Shown here: positions 1 through 11,621 of the stretch, piece after piece
Layout: each line of letters starts with the position of its first letter
Numbering within the stretch: the stretch's first letter is position 1
Notes under the pieces: model-generated
The model's database searches: none
The model's input: only the letters and a program-made list of their open reading frames with translations
Told to the model about the DNA's origin: nothing
Source: Cryptomeria japonica
Lineage: Eukaryota; Streptophyta; Pinopsida; Cupressales; Cupressaceae
Assembly: GCF_030272615.1 (NCBI RefSeq)
Contig: NC_081406.1
Coordinates: 114,297,783 to 114,361,782, forward strand
Reading direction: 5' to 3'
Length of the DNA stretch: 64,000 nucleotides
Translations under genes and position numbers: made by a program

Positions 1-1
1 G

Positions 2-280
2 ACTTCTGCCCATAAGAAAAATCTGAAGATCCAGTTGCAGTCAAAGTATCTTTTTGATAAAAGGACATCACTAAGGAAGTTTCAAATTGATGACATGGTT
101 CTTCAGTGGAATGCAAAAGGACAGGATAAAGGAAAGCATAAAAAATTTGAATCACTATGGATTGGCCCTTTTGTGGTCTGTGACTTAAATGGTAAGGATT
201 CATATTTCTTGAAAAATATGGATGATGAGATGCAGGAATTTCCAGTGCACGGACAATTCCTGAAGCATTATTTCTCTTAG
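2..280 (+). CDS. Ty3/gypsy integrase C-terminal end (partial)
   Basis: This is the last 92 codons of a gypsy polyprotein, open from the first base and ending in TAG. The residues around FQIDDMVLQW, then GKHKKFESLWIGPF and PVHGQFLKHY, follow the usual gypsy integrase C-terminal pattern: a basic helix, then a small beta-barrel (xGDxVL, KxxxxWxGPF, xxxNGxxLKxYY) that binds DNA. No chromodomain follows, which separates H from chromoviruses such as G1. The catalytic core is off the window to the left. The frame has no stop, so this end looks less decayed than the accessory frame downstream. Confidence 0.85.
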   Translation, partial: TSAHKKNLKIQLQSKYLFDKRTSLRKFQIDDMVLQWNAKGQDKGKHKKFESLWIGPFVVCDLNGKDSYFLKNMDDEMQEFPVHGQFLKHYFS

Positions 281-784
281 TATACATGCATGGTAGGTCC
301 TTTATTTGTACATATTTTGTTTTCTTTCCCGCTTTTCTGGTTTTGGTCTGTGTTTTGGTCTGTTTCTCCAGAGTTTCTGAGTTTTCTTGTGTTGATCTCG
401 CAATCAACCATCCCCAGTCAGAGCTGCTATTATCACTGATTAAAATTGGGTTTTTCTTTTCCCATGATTGGCTATGGTATGTTGATTTTTTCAAGTAGGG
501 TGTATTTCCAAGTGCTTCAGCTTTGTTCTAGCCTTTAAGGGTTTAAGGGTTTTTGTTTTTAGATCCTATCGTATTTGTTTTTAAATGCTCTGGTTTCTAA
601 TCTGTCGTTACTTTATTCACTAAAGTAATGGGTCATGGGGTCATAGGATGTGTTCCCCCTGTTTGTCTGTCTAGGCGGATCATGTTGATTAATCAAAAAA
701 TTTATGCCTTGTGTATTTTTCTTCTAAAGTTGTCAGGCCCGGTAACCAGTGTGCATCTCGCGGATTAATCCACGGCTCATGCTA

Positions 785-833
785 TTTCGCTAGGTGAAGT
801 TGTGCATAGTTTAAAACCCACGAAGTTGCGAAA
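785..833 (+). repeat. Hairpin related to the tandem-array hairpin, in H spacer
   Basis: TTTCGC at 785-790 pairs with GCGAAA at 828-833. The same core, extended, recurs in each unit of the tandem array and again at 2588-2641. The surrounding spacer (281-1019) has no credible gene; short open frames there have no recognisable protein. Confidence 0.5.
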
Positions 834-1019
834 AACACATGGCATGCCACATAGATAGTCCAGCTGGTTGTTGACAATGAGTAAAATGGCGGCACATGGC
901 ACGGGTCACGACAGTCAGCGGCTCAAGATTAAAAGCTAAAAGGTGGGCCTCGGAGGTGAGTCAGGTCACAGATGGAGATGACCTAGCAGGTCCAGCTGTT
1001 AACAATTTATTGAAGCCCT

Positions 1020-2370
1020 GTGTTTTCCTATTGACAAATGACAGAGTGACAAGTCAGCTCTGACAGTGACTAGGTGCCAGGTGTTCGTGACGATTCAGCG
1101 GGCCCACCATTCCTGAGAGCCTTTTCAAAGAATTAAATGCCGATCAACTTATGAAATGATCCAATGATCGGCGCTATTTCACAAGGGTAAAGTGCTCACT
1201 CTTTATGCCCGTGAAATAGCGAGGATGAACGAGGACCGTCCATGTGTCATGATGATGACCTGGACGATAAGGCTGTTGAGACGAAAGTGGGGTCCCCGTG
1301 GTTTCCTTTTGGCGAATGATAGAGTGACAAGTTAGTTCCGACAGTGACAGGGCACTAGGTGTTCATGATGAGTCAGTGGGCCCACCATTCTTAAGAGCCT
1401 TTTCAAAGAATTAAATGCCGATCAACTTATGAAATGATCCAATGGTCGGTGCTATTTCACAAGGGTAAAGTGCTCACTCTTTATGCCCGTGAAATAGCGA
1501 GGATGAACGAGGACCGTCCATGTGTCATGATGATGACCTAGACGATAAGGCTGTTGAGATGAAAGTGGGGTCCCCGTGGTTTCCTTCTGGCGAATGATAG
1601 AGTGACAAGTCAGCTCCGACAGTGACTGGGCGCCAGGTGTTCATGACGAGTCAGGGGGCCCACCATTCTTGAGAGCCTTTTCAAAGAATTAAATGCCGAT
1701 CAACTTATGAAATGATCCAACAGTCGATGCTATTTTGCAAGGGTAAAGTGCTCACTCTTTATGCCCGCGAAATAGTGAGGATGAACGAGGACCGTCCATG
1801 TGTCATGATGATGACCTGGACAATAAGCCTGTTGAGACGAAAGTGGGGTCCCTATGGTTTCCTTCTGGCGAATGATAGAGTGACAAGTCAGCTCCGACAG
1901 TGACTAGGCGCTAGGTGTTCATGACGAGTCAGTGGGCCCACCATTCCTAAGAGCCTTTTCAAAGAATTAAATGCCAATCAACTTATGAAATGATCCAACG
2001 GTCGGTGCTATTTCACAAGGGTAAAGTGCTCACTCTTCATGCCCACAAAATAGCGAGGATGAACAAGGACCGTCCAGGTGTCATGATGATGACCTGGATG
2101 ATAAGGCTATTGAGATGAAAGTGGGGTCCCCATGGTTTCCTTCTGGCGAATGATAGAGTGACAAGTCAGCTCCGACAGTGACTAGATGTCAGGTGTTCGT
2201 GACGAGTCAGCAGGCCCACCATTCCTGAGAGCCTTTTCAAAGAATTAAATGCCGATCAACTTATGAAATGATCCAATGGTCGGTGCTATTTTGCAAAGGT
2301 AAAGTGCTCACTTTTTATGCCCGCGAAATAGTGAGGATGAACGAGGACCGTCCACATGTCATGATGACAT
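1020..2370 (+). repeat. 278-bp tandem array, nearly 5 units
   Basis: The marker CTTTTCAAAG starts at 1121, 1399, 1677, 1955 and 2233, so spacing is exactly 278 bp four times. Units differ by point changes and keep length, which suggests recent amplification or homogenisation. Each unit carries an inverted repeat about 50 bp long: in unit 1, CGCTATTTCAC (1172-1182) pairs with GTGAAATAGCG (1211-1221), with a further partial stem inside the loop. The array lies between the pol stop and the accessory frame, where Tat/Ogre elements often carry tandem repeats. No continuous protein is encoded. Confidence 0.9.
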
Positions 2371-2587
2371 GTGGTCTAAGAAGAAAGTGTGGGCTCCTCA
2401 AGGTGGAAACGTCGGTATAAAAGAAAGACACGCGGCTAGTGTCAAGTGGAATGTGAAGGGGACTTCAAGGCCAATGATTCAACGCCATGTGGTATTATGC
2501 AGCCAATAAAAAAGCAGGACACAGAAAAAGGCTAAAGCCATCAGTTAATCTAACGTTCTATCAGGTTTCTTTTGATCGAACGGTTGG

Positions 2588-2641
2588 CGCTATTTCGCAG
2601 GACTAAGCTGCTCGATAGTTATGCTTCACGAAGTTGCGAAA
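2588..2641 (+). repeat. Diverged single copy of the array hairpin, upstream of accessory frame
   Basis: TTTCGCA (2593-2599) pairs with TGCGAAA (2635-2641) inside a copy of the CGCTATTTCGC motif. The stretch 2371-3012 leads into the accessory frame and holds no gene that I can support. It may contain the leader, or a splice acceptor or promoter, for that frame; this is inference. Confidence 0.5.
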
Positions 2642-3012
2642 GAGAAAAATGGAACACTTGCAGGAATGTTGTGACCCGTTCGAGCGAAAAATACAAATTC
2701 TCATATGAATTCAATTTCGAAGGGACGACCGGAGCATGCGGAATCAATGTTACAGTTAAGGCCCTAAGTACAAATATTTGATTTCCTAACTACCAAGTGA
2801 AGATATCTTTTAAAAGATTTTGCAGAAGAGCAGACACAGATTTATCTTCTCCAGATACAGTGCAACAAGGTTCAATTGCAGAGAAAATTCCTTCAAGCAA
2901 AAATCAGGTTCTCTCATATTTTTGTAGCAATTCATGTGTGGTGTTCTAACTAAGATAATTCTTTTGTTGCAGGATTGTTTAAGAGTGATATTCATTTCAT
3001 TGCATTTTCAAA

Positions 3013-6000
3013 ATGGCTCCTAAAAGGGAATTTTCTGGCAAGGTTAACTATTTAGAAAGAAGTGTATGTGATGATTTTTTAGAACAGTTGATGTTATCAA
3101 CCAATCAGGCATCAAAGGCCAAAGAGTTAGTGCTCAGGGCTCCCCGTCTGAAGATAGGAGAAGGATTGTATGACAAAGGTAATTGGCTGAGAGACCCACA
3201 GGTTGGGCTATCCAGGTTGGGGTTGTTTAAAGTTGGATTTGGAATGAGAAATTCTCCTGCTCCTCAAAATAGTATCTAGGAATTAGATGTTGGGAAATTA
3301 GTAGTTTCAAGCGTATTCATGGATACAGACCTACTAACCCAAATGGCATTAAATTATGATCCAGTCACAAGATGCATCCGTGATGTAAATGGGAAAACCC
3401 TTGTGGAAATTAATGCTGAAGAATTTAGGACAACATTTGGACTTAATGAGTTCACAAATTTCCTGGAACCTATAAATTTCACAGCATTAGCCCAAGTTTA
3501 CGGTGCACAGAGGAGTCATCTTAGGAATGGGCCTCTCAAGGAACTTTTTATGAAAATAGGATGGTTAGCAGTTGTAGGACCCAACACGCAAGAGCCCTTC
3601 TCATTAAGTATGTTTACCCTAAGGGCTAAAGGGATGTATTGGGCACTTTGTCAAGTTCTAGGAGAGGATGCTGAAGTAGATATGCCCAATCATTACTTGC
3701 TAATGATTGCCCAGATTTTGAATCCTTCTCTTGCTATCACATTTGATTATGCCTCTTTCATTGCTGATGCTATCCATGGAGGGTTGATAGGAATAAAGAA
3801 TGGAAAGGTGGATAGACCTTTCGGATGGTATTCGCTCTTAATGCACCTTTTTCTCTTCAAAGGTGGTGATTATTTCGCCTGTGGACTAGACCTGGTTAAG
3901 GAGAAGGAAGGAGAGAAAATGCCAGTACAATTATGGAATACTGTGTTGTCATGGGACAGAGAGGATGCTAGTTTCTTAAAGTTTGATAAATATTTTGCAT
4001 CAACATTTAAGGCCAAAAGTCCTTAAATATATTAAGGACTCTCCTCTGCTCTGATAACCCAAGAGTCCCCAAGGTTCTTCTGGAATTCATAAGGCCAAAA
4101 GAATTCATAGAGAACATCAAAATTGTTCATAATTGGGGTGACATATATTTATATCCAGTCTCCACAGTTTTCAGAGTTTTTGGTTTCAGAGGTACTCCAT
4201 TTTTGTTACTTTACCAGGTCCCTCTCAAAGTGGGAATAGCGGAGATCCTTAGGTAAATTGGTGGCCTACAAGAGGCAGAGTTAATAGGCAGAGGTAAATG
4301 GACTATTTTCTCTGTAGCCACCATAGCCCACCAATTCGTAATAACAAAGCGAGGCTGGAATTGCTTTGAGGATTTCCTCTAACCTTATCATTTATCCTCT
4401 GCAATGTCTAGGTGTGCTGATCCAGAAGACTTCTTCAATGGTGTATTTAGGAAGAAGGTAGCATGTAGAGGTAGGCCTCATCAATTCCAATTTCCTGAAG
4501 ACCTCATTAGAAATGAATTTGATTTAGATGAGCAGGAACTAAAGAAAGAAAAGTGGGTGGCTTATAAGAAAGCCTTGGATTTTGTGCATCAGTTTGATGC
4601 TAGCTATGACCCATTGTCTAGCTTCTTCCCATTGGAAGAAAACATAAAAATTTTGATTGTTTGCTTTGAAAATGTGATGCAAACACTGAAGGAGAAGAGG
4701 GAAGCTGTGATTAAGAGCAACCCTGAAAAAGCCAGAATGATCCTAAGCAGGTCAGCTTCCAACAAAGCAGTTCATCTTGGTGATTACACACTGCACAAGA
4801 AATCAGGTTACAGTATGCTAGTGCCTACAATAGGGGAGCCCTCTACATCCAAAGGAAAGAGGAAGATACAAGATGTCATTGACATCCAAGATATTCCAAA
4901 GAAGCAAAGGGTGGGGAAGGAAGTGCAATCAGATACACCTATATATTCCCCATCCCAATCCCCTATCCATATAGGAGATGAACAAGCAGTAGCTGAATAC
5001 CTCTTGCAGTTGGGTAGCTTAGGTGAAATCACATACACCTATGATGAAGTGGAGGAAGGGATGCCATAAGATCCCATTGATGCTGAAATGGATATTCCCT
5101 CCACTGAACTCAAAGGCCAGGAGTGGGATCCTGAGATAAAAAAGGCAAGTAGTGCCTTTTTAGCTGATGACAACTTTGTCACATCGGAAGCATTTATGCA
5201 ATTCATTTGGAAACAGCATATAGATAGATATAATGCTAGGTGTGAGGCAAGAAAGGCTGAGCAACCCAATAAAGATCCAGCCTCAGTGGAGGAAGAAATA
5301 AAAAAAGAAATGATGGAGGAATTCAAAACCATCACCCCTGAGTAGGGAAGGGATATGGTAGCACAAGCTGGAGTGCTTATCTTACCAGAGTGGGATATTG
5401 CAGATGCCCTGGTGTTAGATGCAGTAAGAAAAGAGACCAAACCCATGGAAGGAGTTACCTTCAATAAAGATAATGCTGCACTAGTCATTTGGTCTCTCAA
5501 GAGAAATGAGAGCAAGAAAGGCAAAGACACCCCAGGGTCAAGTTACCTTGGTGGAATGATGGTAAAAAGAGTACAGAGTATAGGGGTAGTAGAGGCTGCT
5601 AGCACTGAGTTAGAAACTACAAAATTCAATGTTGCAGTGGCAAAGAAGGAAGCCAAAGAAAAAGAGGCCCTCCAAATTAAGTTGGAAATAGTTTTGAAGT
5701 CCTATAACAGTGCCAAGGAGGAGGTGAGAGATAGAGATAGCATCATTGCTAAGTTGCAAAGCCAGTTGATGGGACAGCACCAACAAGGTGAGTCTTCAAC
5801 ACTGATGATTTCCTCTTCTCCTGCAAGACCTCCACCTACTAGTCCCATAATTGAACTTCCACCATCTCCAGCACCCTCCAGCTCTCAAATGATTGAGATT
5901 ACTCCCCAGGAGCTAGAAAACCTAAAACATGCTCAGGCTTTATATGCAGGGAAATATGAGGAAAAGGTAAGGGCCACAATCTCCAGTTTTGTAGATACAA

Positions 6001-6680
6001 TAAATGCCTCATTGCTTTACAACAATGTGGGAAAAAATATGGAGATATGGAATGAGTTGAGGAGAGATAAGGCCATTTTGACACCCATTTTTGATAGATG
6101 GAGGCCTAGGGAGAAAGATCTAGAGTTCATGTGTGTGTCCTATGATGAAACAAGAGCCAATCCTATTATCAAATCCACTTCTAATGTTGCTAAAGTCTTA
6201 ATGCAATTGGGAGCAGAAGTGGATAATGTGGATAGAAAGGTTAATTTGTGTAAGAAGGAATACACTGATCAAGTTTTTGAGTTGCTCCCAGGAATTTTTG
6301 CTAATCCGGATCAATTAAAAGACAAGTGAATATGGCTTAAGGAGATAGAAGTTAAATTGTCAGCAAGGGTTAAAGGAATCATTGATCTTGATGATACTTC
6401 TTTCTTTCTTGTGACAATACAGGAAATAGAGAAAATTAAATCACATTATGGTTTTCTTAATTCAGAAGTCAACAAACTAAGAAATTCTTGGAAAAGGTTG
6501 ACTAAGATTCAAGATGATGTGATTAATTTTTCATGGCCGACAGAAGAGATATATGGTGAGTGGGAAATTAAGTATGCCACCCATGATCCGGAATGGTTGG
6601 AGAGCGCCCCTGAAAAGATAGAAGAGGTTGCAACCGAACAGCCTATTGAACAAACTGCAGAGGCTGAAAAGAGCTCATAA
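3013..6680 (+). pseudogene. Large accessory (env-position) frame of gypsy element H, decayed
   Basis: About 1,222 codons between pol and the 3' LTR. One frame runs from the ATG at 3013 to 4026 with a single TAG at 3277; after shifts between about 4020 and 4070 a second frame runs to 6680 with in-frame stops at 4254, 4380, 5067, 5343 and 6327. Clear protein-like sequence on both sides of every stop argues for one ancestral gene. It starts with a globular part of about 340 residues. A basic stretch around 4845-4925 (KGKRK, PKKQR) looks like a nuclear signal. A charged coiled coil lies at about 5590-5770, a Pro/Ser-rich linker at 5815-5885, and the C-terminus is acidic. I see no signal peptide or membrane segment, so it does not look like an envelope. 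The first part recalls the putative plant transposon protein domain seen with Athila-type elements; this is a weak, by-eye resemblance. Function unknown. Confidence 0.75.
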
Positions 6681-7124
6681 CTATTTTTTGCAGAAAACTT
6701 GTAACCTCTTAATTTTTGAAAAGAAATGATTGTAACAAACTCTCCTTGAAACGTCCGAAGCTTTGTGCATCCATGTTGTTATAAATGGATACCAGGACTA
6801 GAGGAAAGGGGATCACAAAATTTTGCAAGAAAACGCTGCAAAAATTTATCTGAGCTTTTCTAAGTCTAATGGAGAATCAGAATTTATTGTAATATTTCTT
6901 GGATTGAATATCAATATATAGGCCATCGATTTTGAGTAAAGCTTTGTGTTGTCTTCAAGTTTGTTCACAAATTTATTTACTGTTTTCATTCTGAATAATC
7001 CAGGGTTGTTCTGTTTAAAATGGAATTGCAAAGCAATTTTAGTATAAGTGTTCATTAGCTTTTCTCTTTAGGAGAGAAATTAAATATGCGTGATCACTCA
7101 TACCAATAATTTCTTTGGGGGAAA

Positions 7125-7781
7125 CTTTGAATTTTGAGGACCATAGCTTAGTTTGGAATGCTTAAATTCTTGTATGTGTCAGGCATAAATAAGGTTAATG
7201 GAAACTAAGCCAACGGGAAGTATAAAGATGTATTGTTTAAGGAGTTTTATTTGAGTTTAGATGACTTTGTGACCTTGGATAAGGCACTGGTATTAATTGA
7301 AGTTGTTTATTGCATGCTTTGTTGGTCGAAATGCTGAATTTAAGTACAATTTCCATCCTTTGTTTTCAGTTGATCTCAAGGTGAATAAATCCACTGGTTT
7401 TCTAGACTGGTTTGCTGTGGGTTTATGTTTGAAAGTGTGAATTTAATTCACAGAGGTATACCCACCTAGGCTCTGAGGAAGCCCGAAGTGTAGAAGGTCT
7501 ATCCAAACTTTGTCATATGTTGTCTTGAGAATTTCCTTATCTTTGATATCTCTTCTGCACCAAGCTTTAAATCATATTAATTTGAGGATGTTAAAGGGAA
7601 TCAGATTTTGAAGACAACAGTGCTTTTCATGTGGTTGCTTTTATCTCTGTTTATTGCATTATTTCTTGTTCACCGGTACACTGTTATAATATGCTCTACA
7701 TGTTTTAAGTTAAGAAATTCAATACACTGGTTAGATACTGATTCACGCCCCCTCCTTTCAGTATCTGTGGGAATCCTAACA
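7125..7781 (+). repeat. 3' LTR of gypsy element H (left boundary approximate)
   Basis: The right end is firm: the LTR finishes ...GAATCCTAACA at 7781, followed by AGTAT and then G1 LTR sequence. The left end is uncertain. The best polypurine tract is TTTGGGGGAAAC near 7114-7125, which would give an LTR of about 660 bp. The 445 bases between the accessory frame and this tract (6681-7124) are AT-rich untranslated sequence. A perfect 9-bp hairpin with a C-rich loop sits 15 bp from the right end (7733-7766). Confidence 0.6.
7733..7766 (+). other. U5-end hairpin of H (C-rich loop)
   Basis: AGATACTGA (7733-7741) pairs perfectly with TCAGTATCT (7758-7766) around a loop TTCACGCCCCCTCCTT. The same architecture appears at the matching LTR end of the copia families here. 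Confidence 0.8.
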
Positions 7782-7786
7782 AGTAT
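7782..7786. other. Target-site remnant at H/G1 junction
   Basis: AGTAT follows the H LTR. The uninterrupted G1 LTR reads AGTAC at 35931-35935 just before the shared sequence resumes. This fits the right-hand 5-bp duplication with one later change; the left copy is off the window. Confidence 0.55.
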
Positions 7787-10700
7787 ATCATGAAGAAGGA
7801 TCTACATCCATGCAAGAAGAATCCAAGAGAATGTCCCAATGGCTAAAAAGCACCAACCTCCCGACCATGCGGAACCAGAGGAGCCACCCCTCGTGCTAGG
7901 AGATGACACAACGTTCGAACACATACTCTAAACTTAAGCTGGCACCTATAACCAAGGAGACTAACCACACAAGAACTCTCAAGCAAGAACTCACACATAC
8001 AACAAAAATGAACTCCCAGAGGCGTAAAACTCATCAAGACATAAATGCACTCAATAAGCATAATCATAAATCATAAGGGAAACACATGTAGAAATGGAGT
8101 TTCATCACATGCCATCCTCATAACATAATAACATAATAACATAACAACATAATAACACAAGGCACTAGCCAGATTGACATGTGGAGCCATCTCAATTTAT
8201 GAGAGACTAAGGGAGACTAGCTTACCGCCTTCACGGCCTTTTCATGCTTATCCTAAATTATCCTCCCTAAGAATAAGTCATGAGGCACAAATCAATTTAT
8301 CATCTTATTAATTAATCTAACTACCCAACCCATCATTTATTATGTTATCACTTATTTATAAATCATGAAAAACTCGAATGAGCCCTGGTGGTCTAGACTT
8401 CATGCATCCATACAAGGAACCTCATGCAAGCCTATCTCTCATGACCTCAATTATCATAATGAAGCCCACTCCTTCTAACATGGCCCAATAATAAATCACA
8501 AGAGGATCTACCAACATAATTACATGCAAATAATACTCAATGTAGCCAACAACTTTTGCACATACTCTTACAACATAAGAAAGGCTACAACAATATCAAT
8601 ATAGCAAAATGAGCCTCTTGGCTAGCAATAAGCAAAGGCATATCAAGCCATTAAATGTTGCCATCAAATAAAAGATAACATCACAACAAGGCCTACTCAC
8701 TTGCTGGTCCAAAATATTATAAGAATCATCTCAATCATCCAAGGCCTATCCACATGGAAGAAAGTCTAAAATATTCACAATGCATAGAGAAACAAATATA
8801 CTCAAAACCATCAAAATGCATCAAAACTGATCAAACCCAAAACTAGGAAAAATTAATAGACCTCAAATAAAGCCTCTGGTACAAAAATCAATTTGAGAAA
8901 ATACCTCAGAAATGAGAAAAACTAGAAAAACACAAAACACAGACAAGTTAGCGCTTTTGACCCATAGGATAGTTCTTTTGCCAAAAAGGACAATGCTTCT
9001 ACCAAAAAGGACAACACTTTTCCAAAAAGGATAGTGCTTATGTCAAGAGGAACAACACTTATGCCAAAAAGGACAATGCTTTTGTCAAGAGGAACAACGC
9101 GTTTGTTTCCAGAATCGCGCATATGTATCCCGAGACATTGCTTATGCTATGCAGAGTAGCGCAAATGCAATACAGAACAACACTTTTGCACAAGACTTAT
9201 GAAAAACTTAGAAAATTTTTGGGTAAAATAATAAAATATAGACTTTACAAAAGGCTCAAAAAAATATGAAAAGAGACGCCCAGAAACAACGAATACATAG
9301 GTATAAACACACCACAATATCTTAGAGCATAAACCAAGATTAAATCAAATATCTTCATGGCATAAAACAAATAGACTGACTACAAAACTCACAGAGAATC
9401 CAATGAAGACAATCCCAACACAATCACAATTGAAGGACTCACAAAGGGAAAACTAGCCTACTCTCATCCAAACAAGGATTAATCAACCAAAGATCTTCAC
9501 AATAATTTTCACAGAGCCGTGAAATGTCATACACAGGAAAATCCTAAATATATATATATATCTCCTAGCAACTATATAAAAACTCTCATAACATAAAGTT
9601 TCCCTCCCAAATATTAACCTTCAACAATAATAAAACTATAGAGTAAAGTAATATTTTAACCCAGACCCAAAAAAATGCAGACACAATGCATACACATAGA
9701 AGCCATTGAAAGCCAAAATGCAAAGTGAAGAACTCCAACCTGCAATTTGAAGTAATGGATTAAAGCTAAAGAAGAGCTCCCACAAGCAAAACCAAATCCA
9801 ATCCAAGCTCCAGCCAAAATCAAGAGAGAAGAAATTCAAAACTAAGAAGAAAACTTGCAAGAGAAATTTCCATAGAAGAGCCAACCAACCCGAAAAACCT
9901 CATGGGAATGAAAATTAAAAAAAACAATAATCCAAAACCCTAGCCTCAATCTCAACCAATCAAAATATTCCATTTTGGAGTACATTTTACCAACCCACCA
10001 TATAATATAATTTATTCACCCATTTTGAATTTAACCAATGAGAGTGAAGGGCAGGTAAAGTAAATAAAATATACTTATCCAACTAAGTGGGAATGTTTTA
10101 TTTTTTTTATTTAATTTAATGTGTTCATAAACCCCACTTAGGAATAAAAGTCAAACTATTACATAAACATAAGCTATAAATAAATAATCCAAATGGGGAT
10201 TCAAATCAAATAACCCAAAAGATAATACAATTAATTAAAGAACCAAATAAATATAAGATATCAAATAAATATCAAACCATAGAAGGTCAAATACATAATT
10301 AAATAATCAAATACAATTAAAGATTAAATCTCAAATGTGAAATAAATATTAAACAACAATAAAGCTTATCAAATATTAAATAATCGTAAAATCAATAAAC
10401 ATTAATTATCAAATAAATATAAATATCAAATAATTAAATATTCAAAACTTATAAATTAAATACATTAAAATAAACATTATCAAATATAAAACTACACATT
10501 AAACATAAACAAGTAAATCACCCGACATAAATGAAACTCACAATACCAAAAGACCAAGCTTACTAACTGACATGGTGAATAATGCCAAGACACTGACTAC
10601 TCACAGTGAAAAACTTAGACCTAGAGTATGTGAGGGGAACTCATGCCATCTCCAAACCTAATAAGCCATTGGAACTAAAGACACGCTCAGACCTATGAAG

Positions 10701-11216
10701 CCAGGTGGAGTCAGTGTCTGGTATCTGCAAAATCTTGCAACCACAAAATGATAATACCACATATACATTTACATATATAGACAAGAAAGTGATAGAGAAT
10801 TTCGATGACACATCCCACTTGCAATGAGTGATGTGGAATCGTCTCTATCATGAAGACAGTTAAACAATAGTCAAACACATCTCATCATATGTAATCATGA
10901 AGTAGGGTTAGCATAATCTTAATCATCATCAAACCCATGATAAATCTAATCTATCAATAATCCATCACATAGTGAGCATATAAAATCCATCGAGTACATA
11001 TATCATCAAATCACATGATCAATCATGATAGTACCAACATCCATATAGATAATCAAAATAGCATATGTCCGATAGTGTCTAATATCAATCATAAGTCACT
11101 GAAGCACATGAGTAATCATCATCCAAATCATCAGAATATAGTCTAGATAAGTATATCAAGCATAATATAAAAGTCAACTCTAGTCAAAATAAGTCAAATC
11201 AAGGGTGGACACTACA
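7787..11216 (-). repeat. 3' LTR of G1 (part, cut by H)
   Basis: This 3.4 kb aligns to 35936-36253 plus 40970-43988 in the 5' LTR. It starts with the segment after AGTAC and ends GGACACTACA at 11216, directly before a purine tract on the minus strand. It is very AT-rich (especially 10080-10560) and holds no gene; open frames inside are short and unrecognisable. Confidence 0.85.
8967..9105. repeat. 21-bp minisatellite inside G1 3' LTR
   Basis: Six to seven head-to-tail units of 20-22 bp, consensus like GGACAATGCTTTTGCCAAAAA, starting at 8967, 8988, 9009, 9029, 9049, 9071 and 9091. The matching place in the 5' LTR (about 41820-41880) has only two to three units, so copy number changed after insertion. 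Confidence 0.75.
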
Positions 11217-11233
11217 TCCTCCCCCCCTTTGCC
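11217..11233 (-). other. Polypurine tract of G1
   Basis: On the minus strand this reads GGCAAAGGGGGGGAGGA and is followed at once by the LTR start TGTAGTGTCC. Position and composition fit the plus-strand DNA primer of the element. Confidence 0.75.
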
Positions 11234-11238
11234 TAGGC

Positions 11239-11621
11239 CTACTCCTGGAAGCCTGAGAACAAATAGGGGTATATCTCTCTCATTCGCTTTGCATCCTCCC
11301 AAGTAGCTGAAGAATCATCAATTGGATCCCATAGGACCCTTACCTGCTTTATGCTTCGACCTCTAAGGGACATCTCTGTGCTAAAGAATTTGCACGGGCT
11401 CCATAGAAAGTTGCATGTCCTCGACCTGTAAAGCATTCCAATTTAACACATGCAAAATATTAGGATGATATAATCTCAAGACTGAAACATGAAAGACATC
11501 ATGGATGAGAGACAAGCTAGGCAGCAAGGCAAGGTGATAAGCCACGGGACCAATCTGCTCCAAAATCTCTAAAGGTCCAACAAATCGAGGTGCCAACTTA
11601 GAGCCTTTTCCGTAATGGATT
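11239..11621 (-). pseudogene. G1 integrase C-terminus and chromodomain
   Basis: The part from 11621 down to about 11400 reads [19 protein letters not shown] and then [20 protein letters not shown], the conserved gypsy integrase C-terminal block. After a frameshift near 11400-11430 the frame ends with KQVRVLWDPIDDSSATWE and MREIYPYLF, the strand-strand-helix of a retroelement chromodomain, which in this family steers integration toward modified histones. Insertion of copia A separates this from the rest of the integrase at 17343. Confidence 0.85.

Larger units (their letters stand above)
1..7781 (+). mobile_element. Ty3/gypsy element H (Tat/Athila-like), right part
   Basis: The window opens inside a plus-strand LTR retrotransposon. 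In order it shows the integrase C-terminus without a chromodomain, a non-coding spacer with a 278-bp tandem array, a very long decayed accessory frame, and a 3' LTR ending in CTAACA at 7781. A gene placed between pol and the 3' LTR is typical of the Tat/Ogre and Athila branches, so that placement is the basis of the call. H is inserted in the 3' LTR of gypsy G1: bases from 7787 on match the intact G1 LTR copy from about 35936. The left part of H (5' LTR, gag, protease, RT) lies outside the window. Confidence 0.8.

Noticed and set aside
286-498. Hydrophobic frame after the H integrase as a membrane protein
   Set aside because: Phe/Leu/Val-rich because of T-rich DNA, short, no partner frame, and not kept in context.
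3013-6680. Envelope protein in H
   Set aside because: Position fits, but I see no signal peptide, furin-like site or membrane anchor.
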